Shown: piece after piece, positions 10,121 through 18,777 of the stretch
Numbering within the stretch: position 1 is the stretch's first letter
Layout of the letters: every line of letters begins with the position of its first letter
Assembly: GCF_004803835.1 (NCBI RefSeq)
Contig: NZ_CP012545.1
Coordinates: 310,001-374,000 of the forward strand
Length of the DNA: 64,000 bases
Direction of reading: 5' to 3'
DNA from: Campylobacter sp. RM6914
GTDB taxonomy: Bacteria; Campylobacterota; Campylobacteria; Campylobacterales; Campylobacteraceae
Notes under the pieces: generated by a model
What the model saw: only the letters and a program-made list of their open reading frames with translations
What the model was told of the DNA's origin: nothing
The model's database searches: none
Made by a program: the position numbers and the translations under genes

Positions 10121-11386
10121 ATGAAAAAGATCGTTCTTTTTTTGTGTTGTACGTTGTGGCTTTATGCCGCTGATGCTACCATGTCTATTATAAATCAAGG
10201 TATCGCACTTCCCAAAATCGCTCTGCAAGACGCAACTACGGCGGTTAGTGATCCAAGTTTTAAAGAGAAATTTTTTAAGATTATGCTTGGGGATTTAAAG
10301 GTTAGTTCTGATTTTGAGGTTATTGAAGAGCACATAGCTTCTACCTACGAAGGCACGGCTGAGACTAATACTATGGGTGGTAAAGGTGTTGAGCTTATTT
10401 TTAGATACGCTCTTGAAGGCTCGGCAAATTCACCTTTGACATTAAAAGTTAAGTTGATTAATGCAAAAACTGCAAGTGTTAAATACGAAAGAATTTATAC
10501 AATGCCAGATGGTGCGAAATATCCATTTTTGGCACACAAAAGTATAGTTGAGCTGACAAATGAGTTAAATTTACCTCCTGTTGGTTGGATGGAGAAATTT
10601 ATTATCTTTTCAAAATACACATCTGCAAGACAAAGTTCAATAGTTGTGGCAGACTACACACTCACATATCAAAAAACTATAGTAAGTGGCGGGCTTAATA
10701 TATTTCCAAAATGGGGTGGAGCTGATCAAACTAAATTTTACTACACTTCGTATGTGAATAACAAACCAACTCTTTTTAGATATGATCTTTCAAACGGAAC
10801 TAAAAGTAAAATCATAGACAGCAACGGTATGTTAATAGCTTCTGACGTTAGCAAAGACGGCAATACGATTTTGCTTACAATGGCGCCAAAAGATCAACCT
10901 GACATCTATACATACAATATCGCCAGCAAAAAACTCACCCAAGTTACAAACTATCCTGGAATAGACGTAAATGGAAATTTTGTGGATGCAGACCAAAGAG
11001 TGGTTTTTGTTTCCGATAGACTTGGCTATCCAAATGTATTTGCCATAAATTCAAACGGAAGCGGAAGTGTTGAACAGATGGTTTTTCACGGTAAGAACAA
11101 CAACTCTGTAAGTACATTTGAAAATTACATAGTTTATTCTAGCCGTGAAGACAACAATGATGCCGGAACTTTTAACATCTATCTTATCTCTACTAAAACT
11201 GATTTTATAAGACAGTTAACGGCAAGTGGTAAAAATAACTACCCTAGATTTTCAAGCGATGGACAAAGTGTTGTATTTATAAAACAGCTTGGTTCTCAAA
11301 GTTCTTTGGGGGTTATTAGGTTAAATGAGAATAGAAGTTTCCAATTTCCATTAAAAATCGGTAAAATTCAGTCAATAGATTGGTAA
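10121..11386 (+). CDS. tolB: Tol-Pal system beta-propeller protein TolB
   Basis: A 421-residue periplasmic protein with a signal peptide (MKKIVLFLCCTLWLYAADA). An N-terminal domain of about 150 residues is followed by propeller blades with WD40-like PD40 patterns such as SNGTKSKIIDSNGMLIASDVS, DIYTYNIASKKLTQVT and NYPRFSSDGQSVVFIKQ. It binds Pal and the energised TolA-like protein to keep the outer membrane attached during division. GGAGAG precedes ATG 10121. It lies between tonB and pal. Confidence 0.94.
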   Translation: MKKIVLFLCCTLWLYAADATMSIINQGIALPKIALQDATTAVSDPSFKEKFFKIMLGDLKVSSDFEVIEEHIASTYEGTAETNTMGGKGVELIFRYALEGSANSPLTLKVKLINAKTASVKYERIYTMPDGAKYPFLAHKSIVELTNELNLPPVGWMEKFIIFSKYTSARQSSIVVADYTLTYQKTIVSGGLNIFPKWGGADQTKFYYTSYVNNKPTLFRYDLSNGTKSKIIDSNGMLIASDVSKDGNTILLTMAPKDQPDIYTYNIASKKLTQVTNYPGIDVNGNFVDADQRVVFVSDRLGYPNVFAINSNGSGSVEQMVFHGKNNNSVSTFENYIVYSSREDNNDAGTFNIYLISTKTDFIRQLTASGKNNYPRFSSDGQSVVFIKQLGSQSSLGVIRLNENRSFQFPLKIGKIQSIDW

Positions 11387-11404
11387 ATTTTTGTAAATTT
11401 ATGG

Positions 11405-11410
11405 TATAAT
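11405..11410 (+). promoter_or_regulatory. -10 box upstream of pal
   Basis: A perfect TATAAT after ATGG, with T-rich DNA upstream and no recognisable -35 box, matches the Campylobacter sigma-70 style. It would start transcription near 11417, about 30 bases before the pal ATG, giving this abundant lipoprotein its own promoter in addition to read-through from tolB. Confidence 0.65.
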
Positions 11411-11445
11411 TCCACACAAATTTTAAATCATTAAAAGGATTGCAA

Positions 11446-11949
11446 ATGAAAAAAGTAGTTCTAGCAAGTGTTGCTGTTGCAGCTTTATTGTTGAGCGGTT
11501 GTAGCTCTAAAAACCCTGAGGTAGATATGAGTGCTGATGCTAATAAAGGTGCTGATACAAATATGATGAGCGATGCTGATAGACTAGCTGCTCTTATCGC
11601 AAATATCGAAGGTCAAGTTAAAAATGTATACTTCGACTTTGACAAATTCAACATTAAAGCTGACCAACAAGGTGTTGTAAGCGGTAATGCTGTAGTATTT
11701 AATCAAGAAGAAGCAAAAGCTCTTTCTATTAAAGTAGAAGGTAACTGCGACGAGTGGGGTACTGATGAGTACAACTACGCTCTAGGTCTAAAACGTGCTA
11801 AAAGCGTAAAAGACGCTCTTGTTAGAAACGGCGTTGATGCAGATAGAGTAGCTGTTGTTAGTTTCGGTGAGAGTAACCCAGTTTGCACAGATAAAACTAA
11901 AGCATGCGACGCTCAAAATAGACGTGCAGAATTCAAAGTTCTTCCATAA
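11446..11949 (+). CDS. pal: Peptidoglycan-associated lipoprotein Pal (Omp18 family)
   Basis: A 167-residue outer-membrane lipoprotein. The signal peptide ends LLLSGC at residues 14-19, with Cys19 the lipidation site, and a Ser/Asp-rich linker follows. The OmpA-like domain (about 60-167) includes VYFDFDKFNIKADQQ, VEGNCDEWGTDEYNYALGLKRAKSV and NRRAEFKVL. It anchors the outer membrane to peptidoglycan and binds TolB. I start at ATG 11446 because AAAAGGA lies about 7 bases upstream and this gives a normal signal peptide; the TTG at 11440 is less likely. Omp18 is a known immunogenic protein of Campylobacter. Confidence 0.95.
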   Translation: MKKVVLASVAVAALLLSGCSSKNPEVDMSADANKGADTNMMSDADRLAALIANIEGQVKNVYFDFDKFNIKADQQGVVSGNAVVFNQEEAKALSIKVEGNCDEWGTDEYNYALGLKRAKSVKDALVRNGVDADRVAVVSFGESNPVCTDKTKACDAQNRRAEFKVLP

Positions 11950-11955
11950 TTAGTA

Positions 11956-12804
11956 ATGAATCAAAAAATATTACTTCTTGCGGCCCTAAATTTTTGGGTC
12001 GCAATCTCTCTTTTTGCTGAAGTTTCTGCATTTGATGCCGGTAATATAAACACTGCTTCGCCTTATGGTTTAACAGACGGGGAAAAAGCTGCCTTAAGTA
12101 ATAGGCGTAGTGTTCAAAATATTGAAGAAAATATGAATAGTGTTTCAGAACAGCTTCAAGGTCTTCAAAGTTTGATTGAAAGCATGAGTTTAAGGATGAA
12201 TAAACTTGAGCAAAGAGTTGATGACTTAGAAACTAGAGTTAACGGCGATGTAAATAACTCTGGAAATAGCCTCGCTTCACTTAAAGCCTATGTTGAAGAA
12301 ACAAGAAAAATTCAAGATAGAAATTATAAAAATATAACAGACACATTAAATAAATTAAGTGGTTTGATAGATAAAAAAAATACAAATACTTCAAATAGCC
12401 AAAAAGCTTCTGATCAAAATCAAAATAAAACTAAATCAAATTTTTCAGGTAAAAATGATAAAGATGTAATGTCTGACGGTATAAAACTTTTAAATTCAAA
12501 TAAAACTTCCGAAGCTGCAGAGTATTTTGAATATCTTTTGAAAAAAAACTATAAACCATCTACTTCAAATTTTTATCTAGGCGAAGTTGCATATAAGCAA
12601 AAATCATACAGCACTGCAATAAAATACTATCAAAAAAGTATAGAAGCCAACGACAAGGCTGACTATACACCAAAACTTCTATACCATACGGCGATAAGCT
12701 TTGATAAAATAGGTGACACTCAAAGCGCAAATCGCTTCTATAAGGCTCTTAAGGTCGGATACCCAGACAGTAAAGAAGCCAAAGCCTCTCCAGATCGTAA
12801 TTAA
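11956..12804 (+). CDS. ybgF: Tol-Pal accessory protein YbgF/CpoB
   Basis: A 282-residue periplasmic protein with an N-terminal signal peptide (about 1-21). A trimerising coiled coil spans about 55-120 (VSEQLQGLQSLIESMSLRMNKLEQ...), a Ser/Asn-rich linker runs to about 165, and a C-terminal TPR domain follows (SNFYLGEVAYKQKSYSTAIKYYQKS, PKLLYHTAISFDKIGD). This is the CpoB/YbgF architecture, which links Tol action to cell-wall synthesis at division. It starts 6 bases after pal with no clear Shine-Dalgarno. Confidence 0.9.
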   Translation: MNQKILLLAALNFWVAISLFAEVSAFDAGNINTASPYGLTDGEKAALSNRRSVQNIEENMNSVSEQLQGLQSLIESMSLRMNKLEQRVDDLETRVNGDVNNSGNSLASLKAYVEETRKIQDRNYKNITDTLNKLSGLIDKKNTNTSNSQKASDQNQNKTKSNFSGKNDKDVMSDGIKLLNSNKTSEAAEYFEYLLKKNYKPSTSNFYLGEVAYKQKSYSTAIKYYQKSIEANDKADYTPKLLYHTAISFDKIGDTQSANRFYKALKVGYPDSKEAKASPDRN

Positions 12805-12821
12805 CATTAAACTTTTTTAGA

Positions 12822-12827
12822 TATAAT
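12822..12827 (+). promoter_or_regulatory. -10 box upstream of slyD
   Basis: A perfect TATAAT lies in the 52-base gap between ybgF and slyD. Transcription would start near 12834, just before the TAAGGAG ribosome-binding site at 12843-12849. The call is by motif only. Confidence 0.6.
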
Positions 12828-12856
12828 CTTATTATTATTTTAATAAGGAGATATTT

Positions 12857-13504
12857 ATGAGTAAAGATCAAGTCATAACTATGTTTTATGAGTTAAAGGA
12901 TGCCGATAGCGGTGAAATTTTAGAGTCAAATATGCAAGGTGGCGCCGAAATTTCATTTATAACGGGTCGTGGCCACATTATAGAAAAATTAGAAGAAGAA
13001 GTTAGTAAATTAAAATCCGGAGATAGAACTGAAATTGCTATCAATGCTGCCCAAGCGTGCGGCGAATACAACGCCGAAGCTATCCAAGCTTTGCCAAAAG
13101 AACAATTCGCGGGTATTGATTTAAGAGAGGGCATGGAGCTATTTGGTCAAAATGAAGATGGCTCAAGTGTTCGTGTAATTGTTAAAGAGATTAAAGACGA
13201 TGAAGTTGTAGTAGATTTTAACCATCCTTATGCGGGTCGCAACTTATTATTTAATGTTGAAATTCTAGAAGTTAGAGAAGCAACAGAAGATGAAAAGGCT
13301 ACAGGCATGGTTGCCGGTGCTCACACTTGTGGTTGTGGCGGTCACGGACATGATCATGGCGATGGCGGCTGCTGCGGCGGACACGGTCATCATGAGCACG
13401 GCGATGGTGAGTGTTGTGGCGGTCACGGACATGGACATGATCATGATGACGATGATGACGATCATGGACACGGTGGCGGCTGCTGCGGTAGACACCATCA
13501 TTAA
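12857..13504 (+). CDS. slyD: FKBP-type peptidyl-prolyl isomerase SlyD with long metal-binding tail
   Basis: A 215-residue cytoplasmic prolyl isomerase/chaperone. Residues 1 to about 147 are the FKBP domain with an inserted chaperone flap (SFITGRGHIIEKLEEEVSKLKSGD, NPLYAGRNLLF-like NHPYAGRNLLFNVEILEVREAT). The tail from about residue 153 is almost entirely His, Gly, Cys and Asp: I count 17 His and 8 Cys arranged in CCGGHGH-type repeats. SlyD tails bind nickel and assist hydrogenase or urease maturation, consistent with the nickel/cobalt transporter at the right end of the window. A TAAGGAG site precedes ATG. Confidence 0.95.
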   Translation: MSKDQVITMFYELKDADSGEILESNMQGGAEISFITGRGHIIEKLEEEVSKLKSGDRTEIAINAAQACGEYNAEAIQALPKEQFAGIDLREGMELFGQNEDGSSVRVIVKEIKDDEVVVDFNHPYAGRNLLFNVEILEVREATEDEKATGMVAGAHTCGCGGHGHDHGDGGCCGGHGHHEHGDGECCGGHGHGHDHDDDDDDHGHGGGCCGRHHH

Positions 13505-13512
13505 GATATAGC

Positions 13513-14433
13513 ATGAAAACAGCATTTATATTTCCTGGCCAAGGATCTCAAACTCTTGGCATGGGAAGAGAATTTTATGAAAATTTCAATAGCTCTCGTG
13601 AGCTACTAGAACTTGCGTCAGATGAGCTAAAGATCGATTTTAAAAATTTGTTATTTGAAGAGAATGACAAACTAAACATAAGCGAATTTACCCAGCCGGC
13701 TATTGTTTTAAATTCGCTTATGACATTTTTGGCTTTCAAGGAACGCATTAGTACCTCTTCAGAATTTTCTTTAGGTCACTCACTTGGAGAATTTAGCGCA
13801 TTGGCTGTTAGTGGTGCATTCGAGTTTGTAGAGGCTTTAAAGATAGTAAATTTACGAGGAAAATTTATGCAGCAAGACTGTGACGGCAAGGGTGCCGGCA
13901 TGATGGTTGTATTAAATTTAGCTGATGAAACTATAAATAATATCTGCCTTGAAGCAAGAACACAAGGGCTTTGTGCCTATGCTGCAAATTTTAACTGCAA
14001 CGGTCAAGTGGTGGTAGCCGGTCTTAGTTCTGATCTGGCACAACTTGAGGCAAAATTTAAGGAAGCCGGTGCAAAAAGAGCTATGCTTTTAAATATGTCG
14101 GTTGCAAGTCACTGTCCTTTGCTTGAAAATGCTTCACAAAAACTTGGCGAAGAGCTTGCAAGATATCTAAAAGATGATTTTGCTCCGGTTGTATCAAATG
14201 TAACGGCAAAGCCTTATAAAAGTCGTAACGAGGCTTTAAATTTACTTAAAGAGCAACTAATCAAGCCAGTTCTTTATAAACAAAGCATAGAAAATAATCC
14301 CGTTGATATATTTGTTGAATTTGGTGCAAAGGTTCTAAGCGGCATAAATAAAAAAATCACCGATACACCTACGATCAGCATTACCGATATGGCAAGTCTT
14401 GACGAGGCTGTTAAAATTTTGGAGGATAAATGA
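13513..14433 (+). CDS. fabD: Malonyl-CoA:ACP transacylase
   Basis: A 306-residue enzyme moving malonyl groups from CoA to acyl-carrier protein for fatty-acid synthesis. The nucleophile motif GHSLGEFSAL is at about residues 88-97 with the active Ser in GHSLG. FPGQGSQTLGMG is at residues 7-18 and the active-site His region is MSVASHCPLLEN near 196. It starts 8 bases after slyD and overlaps mtn by 4 bases (ATGA), so fabD, mtn and ttcA are likely co-translated. Confidence 0.96.
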   Translation: MKTAFIFPGQGSQTLGMGREFYENFNSSRELLELASDELKIDFKNLLFEENDKLNISEFTQPAIVLNSLMTFLAFKERISTSSEFSLGHSLGEFSALAVSGAFEFVEALKIVNLRGKFMQQDCDGKGAGMMVVLNLADETINNICLEARTQGLCAYAANFNCNGQVVVAGLSSDLAQLEAKFKEAGAKRAMLLNMSVASHCPLLENASQKLGEELARYLKDDFAPVVSNVTAKPYKSRNEALNLLKEQLIKPVLYKQSIENNPVDIFVEFGAKVLSGINKKITDTPTISITDMASLDEAVKILEDK

Positions 14434-15113
14434 TAGCAATACTTGGTGCGATGAACGAAGAGATAACGCCTATTTTAAATAGACTACAAGGCTACGAAGT
14501 TATTGAGTATGCAGGTAATAAATTTTATACATCAAACTACAACGGTAAAGATATAGTTGTTGCTTATTCAAAGATAGGCAAGGTCAATGCCGCTCTTACA
14601 GCAAGTATTTTGATACAAAAATTTAAAGCAGAAAAACTACTCTTTACCGGTGTAGCGGGCGCTCTTGCCGATGGGCTTAAGATAGGAGATTTACTTTTTG
14701 CAACAAGTCTTGTTCAACATGATTTGGATATTACGGATTTTGGTCATCCTTATGGCTATGTGCCAGGTATTGAAATTTTTACAAAAACCGATGAGGGTTT
14801 AAATGAGATAGCAAAGAGTGTCGCTAAAAAACACGCCATAGATCTTAAAAGCGGTATTATCGCAACTGGCGATCAGTTTGTTTGTCGCCAAGAGAAAAAA
14901 GACTGGATAAAAAATACATTTAATGCTTCTGCGGTTGAGATGGAGGGTGCTAGTGTAGCGCAAGTTTGCACACAATTAGATGTGCCATTTTTTATGATGC
15001 GCGCCATAAGTGATGAGGCGAGCGGTGATGCAACATGTGATTTTGACGAGTTTTTGCATACTTCGGCTGAAGTTAGTGCGGATTTTGTTCTTGACATGGT
15101 TTCGCAACTATGA
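14430..15113 (+). CDS. mtn: 5'-methylthioadenosine/S-adenosylhomocysteine nucleosidase
   Basis: A 227-residue nucleosidase (also called pfs or mqnB). The family motifs are GAMNEEI near residue 6, FTGVAGAL near 72, the nucleoside pocket VEMEGASVAQVC near 170 and the catalytic Asp in MRAISDEASGDA near 195. In Campylobacter and Helicobacter this enzyme also cleaves 6-amino-6-deoxyfutalosine for menaquinone synthesis, besides recycling methylthioadenosine and S-adenosylhomocysteine. It overlaps both neighbours by 4 bases. Confidence 0.95.
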   Translation: MIAILGAMNEEITPILNRLQGYEVIEYAGNKFYTSNYNGKDIVVAYSKIGKVNAALTASILIQKFKAEKLLFTGVAGALADGLKIGDLLFATSLVQHDLDITDFGHPYGYVPGIEIFTKTDEGLNEIAKSVAKKHAIDLKSGIIATGDQFVCRQEKKDWIKNTFNASAVEMEGASVAQVCTQLDVPFFMMRAISDEASGDATCDFDEFLHTSAEVSADFVLDMVSQL

Positions 15114-15856
15114 TAGATCTTAGCAAAAAGCTACTTCGCGTAGTCGGTCAGACGAACGCTAAATATAAAATGTTTGAGGAAAATGACAAAATTTTACTTG
15201 CGCTAAGCGGCGGTAAAGACAGTATGACCTTGGCACACTTGCTTAAGCATTTTTGCTCGGTAAGCCCGTTAAATTGGGATTTTCAAGCTGTTACCGTTAG
15301 CTATGGTATAGGTGAGAATTTTGTTCCTATAAAAGAGCATTTTAAAGAGCATGAAATTCCTTACGAGGTCATTGACACTAATATCTTTGAATTTGGTAAG
15401 GAAAAGATCCGCGAAAATACGACTTTTTGTAGCTTTTGCAGTCGTATGCGTCGCGGATATCTTTACAGTTATGCGTTAAAAAACGGCTTTAACAAAATAG
15501 CCATCGCACATCATTTAGATGATGCTGCCGAGAGTTTTTTTATGAATTTGACATATAACGGAGCTCTAAGAACGCTAGCTCCAAAATATACGGCAGAAAA
15601 CGGACTAAGTGTTATAAGACCGTTAATCTTAGTTCGTGAAAGACAGCTTAGGGATTGTGCGGTTAAAAACGAAATTCCTATAATGAACGAAGAGGAGAGC
15701 TGTCCTGCTAGAACATATGGCGGCAAGTCTCCACGTGCACGAGCTGAAACTAAAGATATGCTATCAAATTTAGAGCGTGAAAATCCAAAATTTTTCATTT
15801 CATTAAAATCAGCCTTTGAAAATATCCACTCAGATACATTTTTTAAGGCATATTAA
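15110..15856 (+). CDS. ttcA: tRNA 2-thiocytidine(32) synthetase TtcA
   Basis: A 248-residue ATP-dependent tRNA thiolase. The PP-loop SGGKDSMT is at about residues 34-41, and the iron-sulfur CXXC pair is CSFC near 106, followed by the third conserved Cys in EESCPAR near 193. HHLDDAAESFFMNL is the family pattern after the PP-loop domain. It would make s2C at position 32 of certain tRNAs. Translation is coupled to mtn by a 4-base overlap, and it faces recO convergently with only 8 bases between the genes. Confidence 0.88.
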   Translation: MIDLSKKLLRVVGQTNAKYKMFEENDKILLALSGGKDSMTLAHLLKHFCSVSPLNWDFQAVTVSYGIGENFVPIKEHFKEHEIPYEVIDTNIFEFGKEKIRENTTFCSFCSRMRRGYLYSYALKNGFNKIAIAHHLDDAAESFFMNLTYNGALRTLAPKYTAENGLSVIRPLILVRERQLRDCAVKNEIPIMNEEESCPARTYGGKSPRARAETKDMLSNLERENPKFFISLKSAFENIHSDTFFKAY

Positions 15857-15864
15857 ATTTGATG

Positions 15865-16479
15865 TCAAAATCCTTCTAGGATGATTTGATAAATTTTATT
15901 TACATCATTGTCGCTTAGTTCTATCGTGCTGTTGGTGTTAAAAAGAATTTCTATCGCTTGCTTATCAAATTCATCTCTTTTAAAACAATGTGGATGCGAG
16001 AGTAGAAAACCTCTTGTTAGGCACACTTTATCCTTGATAACTTCATCGCAAACAAAGCACTCAAATTCGGAATGTAAACGTCCCTCGGCTTCTAAAATTC
16101 TAATATAACTTTCGATAATTAAACGTTTTGGATTGGCAAGCCCAAAGCGTTTGGCGCAAATTTCAAGCTCGTTAAAATAAATTTGATCTACACTGCCTAT
16201 GTCTTTTAAATGCAGATAAAAAAGCCTCATTAATTGTTGCCATATAATAAGTTTGTCACGATTTGTGAGCCATCTAAAACCAAGATGCAAGACGCTTCTT
16301 AGTTGCGGTAAGAAATTTTGATTTTCTACAAGTTCAAAGTCGATTTTATATCCGGTCATAATATTAGCATGACGAGCGCCGTAAAACCGATAGGATTTTA
16401 TAACGTTTTCTTCCGTTAGAATATACACCAAAAGGTCTTCGTCTTTAACCTTTTGCGTATGTATGATGTAGCCTTGCAT
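15865..16479 (-). CDS. recO: Recombination mediator RecO
   Basis: A 204-residue protein, shorter than the roughly 240-residue E. coli RecO but typical of epsilonproteobacteria. The N-terminal OB-fold region opens MQGYIIHTQKVKDEDLLVYILTEE. The C-terminal part carries a Cys cluster CFVCDEVIKDKVC followed by HPHC, which may bind zinc. RecO loads RecA with RecR during gap repair. Divergence from well-studied RecO proteins lowers certainty slightly. It starts directly after the dus stop on the same transcript. Confidence 0.85.
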   Translation of the reverse strand: MQGYIIHTQKVKDEDLLVYILTEENVIKSYRFYGARHANIMTGYKIDFELVENQNFLPQLRSVLHLGFRWLTNRDKLIIWQQLMRLFYLHLKDIGSVDQIYFNELEICAKRFGLANPKRLIIESYIRILEAEGRLHSEFECFVCDEVIKDKVCLTRGFLLSHPHCFKRDEFDKQAIEILFNTNSTIELSDNDVNKIYQIILEGF

Positions 16480-17403
16480 CTAAGCAAAAAAACTCTCTAT
16501 CAATGCTCGCATGACGCCAGTATCTTCGATACGGTTTATCTCGTTGCGAAAATTTGTAGCCTCGCTCATGCCTTTGCTGTATTGGTGTAGATGTTTGCGA
16601 AATATATTACTTCCACGTTCGCCGTAATGCTCTATCATTGCGTCAAAATGAGCCAAGATGATCTCTCTTTTTAAATTTATATCTACACTTTTGCCACTTT
16701 TTATCTCATTAAATATCCATGGCTTGCCGATACTTGCTCTTCCTATCATGAGGGCGTCGCAGTTTGTGGTATTTAAAATTTCATCAGCATTTTGTGCGTT
16801 TATATCTCCATTTGCTATAACGGGAATTTTAATGGATGATTTTACTTGTGCAATAGCGTCGTAATCAACTTGCGCGCTATAGCCACCGGCTCTTGTTCGT
16901 CCATGGATCGCAATGTAGTCAGCTCCAGCATCTTCACATGCTTTTGCGATGCTAACATGGTTTTTTTCGTTAAAACCAAGCCTTATTTTTACGCTTGTTA
17001 GTTTTTTATTGGAGGTTTCTTTTATTGTTTTTATTATTTGTTTTAAAAGTTCAAGATCGTTTAAAAGCGCCGATCCTGCACATTGGCGTACAACCTTTGG
17101 CACAGGACATCCGCAGTTTAGGTCTATGCCGTCTATATCGTCAAATTTATTGATTATTTGAACGGCTTTTTTGATGTTTGCTACATCGCTACCTGCTATT
17201 TGCACGATATATGGATTTTCATTTGGAGATTTCTTAAGCATTTCTAATGTTTTATCAGAGCTTTCATAGACCAATGCATTTGCGCTTATCATCTCGCTTA
17301 CTGTCACATCACAGCCAAATTTCTTAACAACGCTGCGCAAAGGCAGGTCGGAAAAGCCTGCCAATGGAGCTAAAAATAGAGGTTTTTTAGAAAAGTCGAT
17401 CAT
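16480..17403 (-). CDS. dusB: tRNA-dihydrouridine synthase
   Basis: A 307-residue flavin enzyme reducing uridines of tRNA to dihydrouridine. It has the TIM-barrel start PLFLAPLAGFSDLPLR, the catalytic motif NCGCPVPKVVRQCAGSALL near residue 97 (Cys is the proton donor), HGRTRAGGYS near 166, PVIANGDI near 192 and the FMN-phosphate site MIGRASIGKPWIF near 219. Family membership is clear; the B subtype is inferred from length and bacterial distribution. It overlaps the upstream membrane-protein gene by 4 bases and abuts recO. Confidence 0.92.
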   Translation of the reverse strand: MIDFSKKPLFLAPLAGFSDLPLRSVVKKFGCDVTVSEMISANALVYESSDKTLEMLKKSPNENPYIVQIAGSDVANIKKAVQIINKFDDIDGIDLNCGCPVPKVVRQCAGSALLNDLELLKQIIKTIKETSNKKLTSVKIRLGFNEKNHVSIAKACEDAGADYIAIHGRTRAGGYSAQVDYDAIAQVKSSIKIPVIANGDINAQNADEILNTTNCDALMIGRASIGKPWIFNEIKSGKSVDINLKREIILAHFDAMIEHYGERGSNIFRKHLHQYSKGMSEATNFRNEINRIEDTGVMRALIESFFA

Positions 17404-18401
17404 TTATAAAACAAAGAGGTGGATACTATCTTGCCGTTATCTCGTAAAAATAATAGAGTTTTTATCTCTTTAAACTCGTCGTTATCGCTACCTTCTATTG
17501 CATCTCTTACTTTGTCTATCATTTGAAGCTCATATAGGGCATATATGTAAGCTTCCTCTGCATCTGCATGATCAGTTTTTAACTGTTCAAATACCGCAAT
17601 AAATGCATCCGGTTTTAGTTTGTCTTTTAGTAAAATAGCTGATTTTACGTATTGTTCTTTTGTTATTTTGACATTATTAAGTAGCTCAACTATCTCGTCT
17701 TTTTCTAAGGCTATCTCATCATTAACAAACCTACTTACGATAAGCATTATCTCGTCAGCGCTAAGGCTAAAATTTGCTCTTTTTATCTCTTGATAGCTTG
17801 TTGTTTTTATCATTTTCTCGCGCACCGCTTTAAGTAAAGACTCGTCTGCATTTGAAGAATTTTTTAAAATTTCAGCGTAGTAGTTGCTTAGTTTTTCTAC
17901 TTTATTTACTTCGTTCTTTAAATTTAGAGGATTTTCTTTTGGAAGTTTAAATTTTTTGATATCAACAACGTCGCCGTTTTGAACACTTTTTACATTTTGT
18001 ATTACGCTATTGATTTCAGCATCTTCGATACTAGTGTCTTTGTTTTGATTCCAAGGAGACAGTATGCGAAGTATTTGAGCTGGAATTTTATAAATATCTG
18101 TTTTAAATTCTTTGTTTGACTCAAGACCAAGTAAAATTTCTTTTGTCATCTCTTTATATAATGCACCGTCTTTTTTGATGTTTCTTTTATATCTATACAT
18201 ACTAAAACTGTGATAAAGTATATGAAGCACTGCAAGCAGCGAAAAAAGCGCAACTGGAAGCATAAACCATATAGCAAGAGGAAGGGTTAAAGAGTAATCT
18301 AAAAGGTTAAATGTATGTTCAGAGTTATCTAGCGTGTATATAAATGCGCCGACCAAACAAACGTAAATGACAGAGTAGATAAAAAATCGTCTAGTTTTCA
18401 T
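17400..18401 (-). CDS. Conserved membrane protein of unknown function
   Basis: A 333-residue protein with two predicted membrane helices near the N-terminus (about 7-24, FIYSVIYVCLVGAFIYTL, and about 42-66, AIWFMLPVALFSLLAVLHILYHSF). A mostly helical, charged cytoplasmic region follows, with no motif I recognise. Position between dksA and dus matches a conserved hypothetical gene of C. jejuni at this locus. The soluble part could be a helical-repeat or scaffold domain, but I assign no function. It starts 10 bases after dksA and overlaps dus by 4 bases. Confidence 0.75.
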   Translation of the reverse strand: MKTRRFFIYSVIYVCLVGAFIYTLDNSEHTFNLLDYSLTLPLAIWFMLPVALFSLLAVLHILYHSFSMYRYKRNIKKDGALYKEMTKEILLGLESNKEFKTDIYKIPAQILRILSPWNQNKDTSIEDAEINSVIQNVKSVQNGDVVDIKKFKLPKENPLNLKNEVNKVEKLSNYYAEILKNSSNADESLLKAVREKMIKTTSYQEIKRANFSLSADEIMLIVSRFVNDEIALEKDEIVELLNNVKITKEQYVKSAILLKDKLKPDAFIAVFEQLKTDHADAEEAYIYALYELQMIDKVRDAIEGSDNDEFKEIKTLLFLRDNGKIVSTSLFYK

Positions 18402-18411
18402 CCGATATCCT

Positions 18412-18768
18412 TTATTTTTTGGCTGTTTTTTCCACTATTTCACGACATGTTATGCAGTATCTTGCATGTGGTTTTACTTTAAGCCTAGCCATGCCTATCT
18501 CCTCTTCACACATTTCGCAAATTCCGTAGGTATTGTTAAAAATTTTACTCAAAGAGAGTGCTATCTCGTCAAGTTCGGCTCTTTGTTGAGCTGAGATTGA
18601 TTGTTCGATTAATTGATCGGTATTGATGGAAGCTATGTCAAATTCGTCACTTACGCCACTATCTCTTAAGCCGTTTACCTCACTTGCAGCATCGTCAATG
18701 TTCTTTTTTATTTGAATTTTTCTATCTTCAAGAAGTTTCTTAAAAAATTCTAAATCTTTTTGTGTCAT
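18412..18768 (-). CDS. dksA: DksA/TraR family RNA polymerase regulator
   Basis: A 118-residue DksA-type protein that binds the secondary channel of RNA polymerase and, in the family, works with ppGpp in the stringent response. The N-terminal coiled coil includes VSDEFDIASINTDQLIEQ, where D.A at the tip resembles the DxxDxA motif. The zinc finger has Cys84, Cys87, Cys105 and Cys108 (C-x2-C-x17-C-x2-C). It is shorter than E. coli DksA (151 residues), as in other campylobacters. AAAGGAC lies upstream of ATG. Confidence 0.93.
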   Translation of the reverse strand: MTQKDLEFFKKLLEDRKIQIKKNIDDAASEVNGLRDSGVSDEFDIASINTDQLIEQSISAQQRAELDEIALSLSKIFNNTYGICEMCEEEIGMARLKVKPHARYCITCREIVEKTAKK

Positions 18769-18777
18769 CTATGTCCT

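Noticed and set aside
13320-13500. Repeated GGTCACGGACATG-like units suggesting a CRISPR or tandem array
   Set aside because: The repeats are short, irregular and in frame; they encode the SlyD metal-binding tail. There are no spacers and no cas genes.
13265-13525. Long open frames on the other strand and in another frame over the slyD tail
   Set aside because: They are low-complexity readings of the His/Gly/Asp repeat (runs of Met, Val, Ala, Ile or Arg/His), with no ribosome site, inside a well-supported gene.
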